From an uncultured Lachnospiraceae bacterium (GTDB lineage Bacteria > Bacillota > Clostridia > Lachnospirales > Lachnospiraceae): 18,622 nt of DNA. Where the stretch lies: assembly GCA_948468325.1 (NCBI GenBank), contig CAOKHR010000009.1, forward strand, positions 1 through 18,622, written 5' to 3'. The notes under the pieces are model-generated. The model was not told where the DNA came from. It made no database searches and was given only the letters and a program-made list of their open reading frames with translations. This document shows, one piece after another, positions 14,221-18,622 of the stretch. Positions within the stretch are counted from its first letter, which is position 1, and each line of letters begins with the position of its first letter. The position numbers were made by a program, and so were the translations under genes.

Positions 14221-14249
14221 ATTCTATAATAAAAGCTTTTCTTTTTCAA
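14221..14249 (-). promoter_or_regulatory. Promoter of efp
   Basis: TTGAAA (14249-14244), a 17-base spacer, and TAGAAT (14226-14221) on the minus strand, giving a leader of about 35 bases without visible structure. Confidence 0.6.
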
Positions 14250-14307
14250 CCTTTTTTTACTTTATTCCGGAAATATATCTTTTATTTGTTACTTTTTATA
14301 TCCACGC

Positions 14308-14325
14308 CAGTCACTCCGCTGACTG
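14308..14325. repeat. Small inverted repeat
   Basis: CAGTCA (14308-14313) and TGACTG (14320-14325) around six bases. It lies at the left edge of the palindrome-rich non-coding stretch 14250-14567, which contains no gene I can support. Confidence 0.4.
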
Positions 14326-14352
14326 TCGATGGACCAATACGTAAAGCATGAG

Positions 14353-14503
14353 ACAGCAGCCTCTACACTCCGTTTCGGTCCGTCCTAAACAAGCGCCGCT
14401 GGCGCTTAGGACCCCTTGCCGTCAGGGCGCAAAACGTCCAGTGGACGTTTGTCCTGCGCCGACCGGAGTGGAACGTAGACACTTTAAATGGACGGCTGCC
14501 TGT
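14353..14503. repeat. Large branched palindromic element (structured DNA or RNA)
   Basis: A nested set of inverted repeats that fold as one branched structure. Outer stem: ACAGCAGCC (14353-14361) with GGCTGCCTGT (14494-14503), one bulge. Next: CACTC(C) (14366-14371) with GGAGTG (14465-14470), then CGGTC (14376-14380) with GACCG (14461-14465). Two arms sit inside. Arm 1: GTCCT (14382-14386) with AGGAC (14408-14412), and AAGCGCC (14391-14397) with GGCGCTT (14401-14407). Arm 2: GGCGCA (14426-14431) with TGCGCC (14455-14460), and AAACGTCC (14432-14439) with GGACGTTT (14443-14450). Both arms end in three-base loops closed by CC/GG. It is GC-rich against AT-rich surroundings. No transposase is adjacent. 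It may be a dispersed repeat or a structured RNA. Confidence 0.65.
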
Positions 14504-14565
14504 TACATTTCACGCCAAATAATATGGAATATCTGCAAAAAACCGGCTTAGGTGTGAAATGTAAC
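14502..14565. repeat. 12-bp perfect inverted repeat just past the GH2 stop
   Basis: GTTACATTTCAC (14502-14513) and GTGAAATGTAAC (14554-14565), extended inward by a G-U and two G-C pairs, with a loop of about 34 bases. It begins two bases after the end of the GH2 gene on the minus strand and abuts the branched element. It could slow or end transcription, but no T-tract follows the second arm; a T6 lies in the loop. Confidence 0.6.
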
Positions 14566-14567
14566 TT

Positions 14568-17500
14568 TTATTTCACTTTTATCGTTACAGTTTTTTTCGC
14601 AGTTCCTATAGAAATGACAACTTTTGTGGAACCTTTCTTTAATCCTTTTACTACGCCTTTCTTCGTAACTTTAACAATTTTTTTGTTTTTGGGCTTAAAT
14701 GAAAGCTTTTTGCCGTTAGATGCCACAGCTGTAATTTTAACGGTCTTTCCCTTTTTCACCGTATAGTTTTTCCTGTCTGTTACGATAATGACTTTCTTTG
14801 CCGCCTCAAGTTCCTTCTTTACATTCTCCAGTTCTTTTTGCAATTCAGTCACAAGGGCGCTGCTTGCACTGCTGTCGCCGGCATTCTTAATCTGCTCTTT
14901 CAATCTTTCAATCTCTTTCAGCAGCTCCTGATACTCTTCTGCTCCCGGCGCTTTTAAAGTTGCTATCGCTGACTGCAGTTTTGCCGTACACATCTGGATT
15001 TCTTCTAATGAAGCATTTTCTTTTTCATATACGGCCTTAGCCGCGGCAAGTTCATCCATCAATGCTTTCCAGGTCGTTACCGTATAATCTTTCTCATTCA
15101 GACTGCTTATGGCGTCAATCGAATTTTTCAAAGCAGCTTTGGCAATAGTTATGGGGTTCTTTTGCTCTAAAACCCTTATCGTTGTCCCTGAAGTCCGAAA
15201 GACTACATCTCCTCCTGTGGAATCTTTTGCCGTCAAATCCGTAAACTGCATCTGATAGGATCCCACTTTTGCAGCCGCTTTTACCGTCATTTCAATAACT
15301 GCAAAATCCGTAAAATCTGCCGCAATCCCCTGCTCGTTTTTGAATGTATAAACAGATTTGCCGCCTTCTTCTTTTACCGTCAGATTTCCGGCTGCGCCGT
15401 CCACAAGCCTTATTGAAAAATTCTCAAATACCTCTTTATCAAAAACAGGTGCAAAACTGATTTCCGTCACCGTTTTATCTTCGGGCATATTTGCAATCTG
15501 TACGGCAATAGACAATTTGCCTCCCTGCTGTGCCGATACCAGCGGATCCAGAACAATCTGCGGGTCCATCTTGGCGCTGCTGAACATAACAGACGCTTCT
15601 GTAATTTCAATATTCCCGCTTTCCGTAAACGGAGTTCCGTTTTCCATATATACACGAACCTTATCCGTGTAAACCGGAAGAAATTGTATTGTTACCGGCT
15701 CCTGCGGATTTTTCTGCACTACCTGTCCGGGTGCAGCCGCCCAGTCTTCTCCGTTCCAGTACTCCGCCTTTAATAAAGACGGAACAGCACAATATGCATT
15801 TTCTTTGAAATTTAATGCAATGTGATTCATGACTTTTCTGTCATTCCAGTAAAATGTAACCGTATCTGATTTTCTTGACAAATTATTTGCCGGAAGCAGT
15901 ACGGATGAATCTCTTGTATATGCATTCGTCCAGCTTGTCGATGTATTTCCGTCCAGCATGTTATTGGGATAATTTGCTACATTTCCGGTAAAAGTTGCAG
16001 TAGCAAGCGCTTTATCTGCGGCTTCACCTCTCAAATCTTTCAGGCGGAAAATATTACTGTTGCCGGAAAGCGCCGTATTGGTAGCAAGTTCCTTATCCAT
16101 CTGCATATTGGCATCTTCCGTTATAACGGCTTCTGCTTCCAGAGCAGAACCTTCGATTGTTCCTTTTGCTCTGTTATTTGTCATTGTTCCCCATGTAACT
16201 TTACGCATAAGAGAATAATCTCCTGCACTGCCTGTATAGTGAACTCTTACTGCGGAAGGCAGCGTAACGCGTTTTCCCTGCGGCAGGGTAACTGCAACCG
16301 GTTCAGCAGAAGTTTCCGTGCCATTGATAACGGGCGCCGCAGGATCGCTTCCGTTTCCGTCCTCCGTCACTTTAAAAGCTACCTGTACCGGTTTCAAATC
16401 TTTGGCAGAAATTGTAAGCAAAGCGTCACCGGCTGTTTTTTCGGATTTTATAATCACCAGAACCTTGCCGTTGTAGGCTGTTCTTTCGGAATATCCGCTT
16501 TTGTCCGTCTCGTCGTATTTATAAATTTCATCACTTTCCTGCTGTCCGTTGTCAACGCCGACAATCGACGCCGCGCCGGAAACAGAAAATCTCACCAGCT
16601 GGTCCGCATCCGGAACCATATTTCCGTTTTCATCCGTAATCGTACATTCTACATAAGATAAGCTGCTTCCGTCCGCCTTAAGGACAGTTTTATCCGCTTT
16701 TGCCTGTATGGTATACGGCGTGGAAGAAGTCGTCACCTGATCTTTCGCCGCGACATTGCCCTCCTCATCGTATGCTTTTACTTCCAAAGTTCCCGGTTCA
16801 TAAGGAACGTTCCATGTTAAATGAAGCTTACCGGAATTTAACTCTCCTCCATCCAGTTTCGCTCCGGTGCTGGAATATCCGCCCGGATTCGATGCATCTC
16901 CCCAGCTTTTGTCATCTTGTGTTTTCTCTGACGTCTCATAGTACTTCTTTCCATAAGCTGTTTCTTTTTCATCAAAGCTTTTCTTTCCCAGCGATCTTCC
17001 GTTTAAAAACAGCTCCGCACTCTTAAGGTTGGTATTTACCCATACTTCTACTTCTTCCCCTTCCTGCCATTCATCCCAGTTTTGAGGAAGCAGATGCACC
17101 ATCGGCTCTTTTGTCCACTGGCTTTGATAGAGATAAAAAGAATCTTTTTCAAATCCTGCCGTATCAATTGTTCCAAAAGATGCTACGCCTACCGGATAAA
17201 CACCGTAAGGCGTCGGCTCTCCAAGATAATCAAAACCTGTCCAGATAAACTGGCCGACAAACCTTTTTCTGTCACGGTCTTTTTTCAGGCCGTATTCATT
17301 GGACATTGTCCATGACGCAAAATCGTTGTCATAATTTGAACCGCCTCTGGATCCCGGCGTCTGATTGATTCCGGTATTGCTAAACTGCGGGTCCAGATAT
17401 ACGCCTCTTGACGATGTCTGGGAAGATGACTCCGATTCAAAGAAAAATGCCTTTGTCGAATTCGCCAGCAAAGTATTATCTCCAACGGAATAGCGGCTAA

Positions 17501-18622
17501 TCAGACCGTCTACTGCTTTTGCCGTGTTGTAATTCAAACCATAACCGTCCAATACCTGATTGACATATCCCCATGTACTGTTTGCCGCCGGAACGCTTCT
17601 TTCCTGATCGCCTCCCATGACAACATCTCTCGTATTATCAATTGCTTCTATGTCAGTCCTCAAACGGACAGCTTCCGTATATTCATTCATATTCCCCGGA
17701 TTTACGCCAAGCGGGTCATACTGGCCGGACTGATACCATGCAGGTTTATTCCCTACGCCTCTTACTTCATTCCCGATTGACCAGGCGATGACAGACGGCT
17801 CGTTTTTGTCCCTGTTCACCATCTCCTGAATCACCCAGTCACTCCATACATATTTTGCTCCGGTATAAGGCGTTTCGGATTCCGGCAGGGATGTAAAACC
17901 GTTTGGCTTAAGTCCTGCCCAGTTTTCCGGTATTTCTTCAAAGAAAAAATTCCCAAAATCATATGTCGCCTTTTGCTTTCCCCATCCGTCAAACGCTTCT
18001 TCCACTACCAGAATGCCGTTTCTTCTGCATACTTCTATCACCTCTTTGGATGGAGGGCAGTGGGAAGTCCGGTAAGCATTGACGCCCATGGCTTTCAGTT
18101 TCGCAAACTGACGCTCATAAGCATCCGTATAACTTGCCGCACCAAGGGCTCCTGAGTCATGATGCAGATCCACACCCTGAATCTTTGTATATACACCGTT
18201 GACATAAAGTCCGCCGCTGTCCGGATCGCTTGTCGATTCTGCAATTTCCACCCAACGGAAGCCGTATTCAATTTCCTCGCTGTCGACAAGCACATATCCG
18301 TCTGCGCTTCCGTTTGCTTCCGTATACAGATCCACCCTGACTTTATACAGATACGGTTCTCCCAAATTCCATGGATTCCAGAGTTTTAACTTATCTTTTG
18401 GAATCTCAACGGCATTTGCTCCCGTAAGTGACAGAGAAAACGACGTGCTGGGATTAATTGCCGTTACACCTGACTGTTTAGTTACTACCAGCTCTCCGGA
18501 TGCGTCATATACGCTTACATGCATACGCGCATTGGAATTTCCGGCATCCGAATAGCCATCCGCCTTCACATCCAGGCTAATCGGGCCGTTTCCATTATAC
18601 TCTGCTTTCAGGTTCGGCGTAT
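14568..18622 (-). CDS. Large multidomain GH2 glycoside hydrolase (beta-galactosidase type), N-terminus outside window
   Basis: Probably a secreted enzyme removing beta-linked galactose or related sugars from glycans. 1350 codons are visible and the frame stays open to the window edge; residues below count from GTG 18569. In order: the end of the sandwich domain (LKLWNPWNLGEPYLYKV), the GH2 TIM barrel with GVDLHHDSG and YRTSHCPPS, acid/base Glu268 in AWSIGNEV, nucleophile Glu380 in ESESSSQTSSRG, and FIWTGFDYLGEPTPYG (about 441-456). A DUF4982/Ig-type C-terminal region (490-600) and an invasin/Big_1-like Ig (618-735) follow. Then come a discoidin-like carbohydrate-binding region (about 855-995), a cohesin-like fold (1005-1133), a FIVAR helical domain (1140-1206), a coiled coil (1211-1262) and a lysine-rich Big_2-like domain (1263-1333). 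No LPXTG is present. The signal peptide would lie outside the window. Confidence 0.9.
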   Translation of the reverse strand, partial: TPNLKAEYNGNGPISLDVKADGYSDAGNSNARMHVSVYDASGELVVTKQSGVTAINPSTSFSLSLTGANAVEIPKDKLKLWNPWNLGEPYLYKVRVDLYTEANGSADGYVLVDSEEIEYGFRWVEIAESTSDPDSGGLYVNGVYTKIQGVDLHHDSGALGAASYTDAYERQFAKLKAMGVNAYRTSHCPPSKEVIEVCRRNGILVVEEAFDGWGKQKATYDFGNFFFEEIPENWAGLKPNGFTSLPESETPYTGAKYVWSDWVIQEMVNRDKNEPSVIAWSIGNEVRGVGNKPAWYQSGQYDPLGVNPGNMNEYTEAVRLRTDIEAIDNTRDVVMGGDQERSVPAANSTWGYVNQVLDGYGLNYNTAKAVDGLISRYSVGDNTLLANSTKAFFFESESSSQTSSRGVYLDPQFSNTGINQTPGSRGGSNYDNDFASWTMSNEYGLKKDRDRKRFVGQFIWTGFDYLGEPTPYGVYPVGVASFGTIDTAGFEKDSFYLYQSQWTKEPMVHLLPQNWDEWQEGEEVEVWVNTNLKSAELFLNGRSLGKKSFDEKETAYGKKYYETSEKTQDDKSWGDASNPGGYSSTGAKLDGGELNSGKLHLTWNVPYEPGTLEVKAYDEEGNVAAKDQVTTSSTPYTIQAKADKTVLKADGSSLSYVECTITDENGNMVPDADQLVRFSVSGAASIVGVDNGQQESDEIYKYDETDKSGYSERTAYNGKVLVIIKSEKTAGDALLTISAKDLKPVQVAFKVTEDGNGSDPAAPVINGTETSAEPVAVTLPQGKRVTLPSAVRVHYTGSAGDYSLMRKVTWGTMTNNRAKGTIEGSALEAEAVITEDANMQMDKELATNTALSGNSNIFRLKDLRGEAADKALATATFTGNVANYPNNMLDGNTSTSWTNAYTRDSSVLLPANNLSRKSDTVTFYWNDRKVMNHIALNFKENAYCAVPSLLKAEYWNGEDWAAAPGQVVQKNPQEPVTIQFLPVYTDKVRVYMENGTPFTESGNIEITEASVMFSSAKMDPQIVLDPLVSAQQGGKLSIAVQIANMPEDKTVTEISFAPVFDKEVFENFSIRLVDGAAGNLTVKEEGGKSVYTFKNEQGIAADFTDFAVIEMTVKAAAKVGSYQMQFTDLTAKDSTGGDVVFRTSGTTIRVLEQKNPITIAKAALKNSIDAISSLNEKDYTVTTWKALMDELAAAKAVYEKENASLEEIQMCTAKLQSAIATLKAPGAEEYQELLKEIERLKEQIKNAGDSSASSALVTELQKELENVKKELEAAKKVIIVTDRKNYTVKKGKTVKITAVASNGKKLSFKPKNKKIVKVTKKGVVKGLKKGSTKVVISIGTAKKTVTIKVK

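Noticed and set aside
14353..14503. Integron attC recombination site
   Set aside because: Size and imperfect palindrome are suggestive, but the end boxes do not fit RYYYAAC/GTTRRRY, there is no cassette array, and two separate arms are present.
14348..14551. Plus-strand frame of 67 codons in the palindromic region
   Set aside because: It reads through perfect inverted repeats, has no ribosome site, and its Arg/Pro-rich product reflects GC-rich stems.

Overview
The window looks like chromosomal DNA of a low-to-mid GC Firmicute, most likely a gut Lachnospiraceae/Clostridia species. The reasons are strong GGAGG-type ribosome sites, sigma-A type promoters, a T-box leader, a ROK-controlled sugar operon, a Lachnospiraceae-like multidomain GH2 exo-enzyme, and U-tract terminators. 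The family placement is inference; no rRNA or other marker is present.

Layout. (1) 1-1110: 3' part of an IS110-family transposase. It is followed at 1207-1282 by a minus-strand promoter with two identical palindromic operators and a ribosome site whose reading frame dies almost at once, so the element seems to have landed at the start of an autoregulated gene. (2) 1489-6174: a minus-strand polyol/sugar module made of fructokinase, a GPH cation symporter and a zinc polyol dehydrogenase, preceded by a ROK repressor gene. Matching 24-bp operators lie in front of the dehydrogenase and the ROK gene. The implied route is import of a polyol, oxidation to a ketose (probably fructose), then phosphorylation. 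(3) 6382-6903: a lone Uma2-type nuclease-fold gene. (4) 6985-9435: a decay zone holding an apparently intact proline-type T-box in front of a wrecked proS, a frame-broken membrane protein gene, and a DUF308 gene fused by deletion to the C-terminal half of a DegV gene. (5) 9425-10760: a TetR-type regulator divergent from a VTT/TVP38 membrane protein gene. (6) 10887-12363: a DHA3-type MFS efflux gene behind what looks like a complete ermC-style translational attenuator, with a 12-codon leader peptide and three competing hairpins, one of which hides the ribosome site. (7) 12375-14177: a GNAT acetyltransferase, an unrecognised 185-residue protein, and elongation factor P with a strong terminator. 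(8) 14300-14566: non-coding DNA with a large branched palindrome and a further inverted repeat. (9) 14568-18622: a very large secreted-type GH2 beta-galactosidase-like enzyme whose N-terminus lies beyond the window.

The most interesting items are the uncatalogued-looking attenuator ahead of the MFS gene, the orphan T-box on a dead proS, the twin-operator promoter cut by the IS110 element, and the branched palindromic element near 14352-14503. All calls come from reading the sequence only; no database search or folding program was run.
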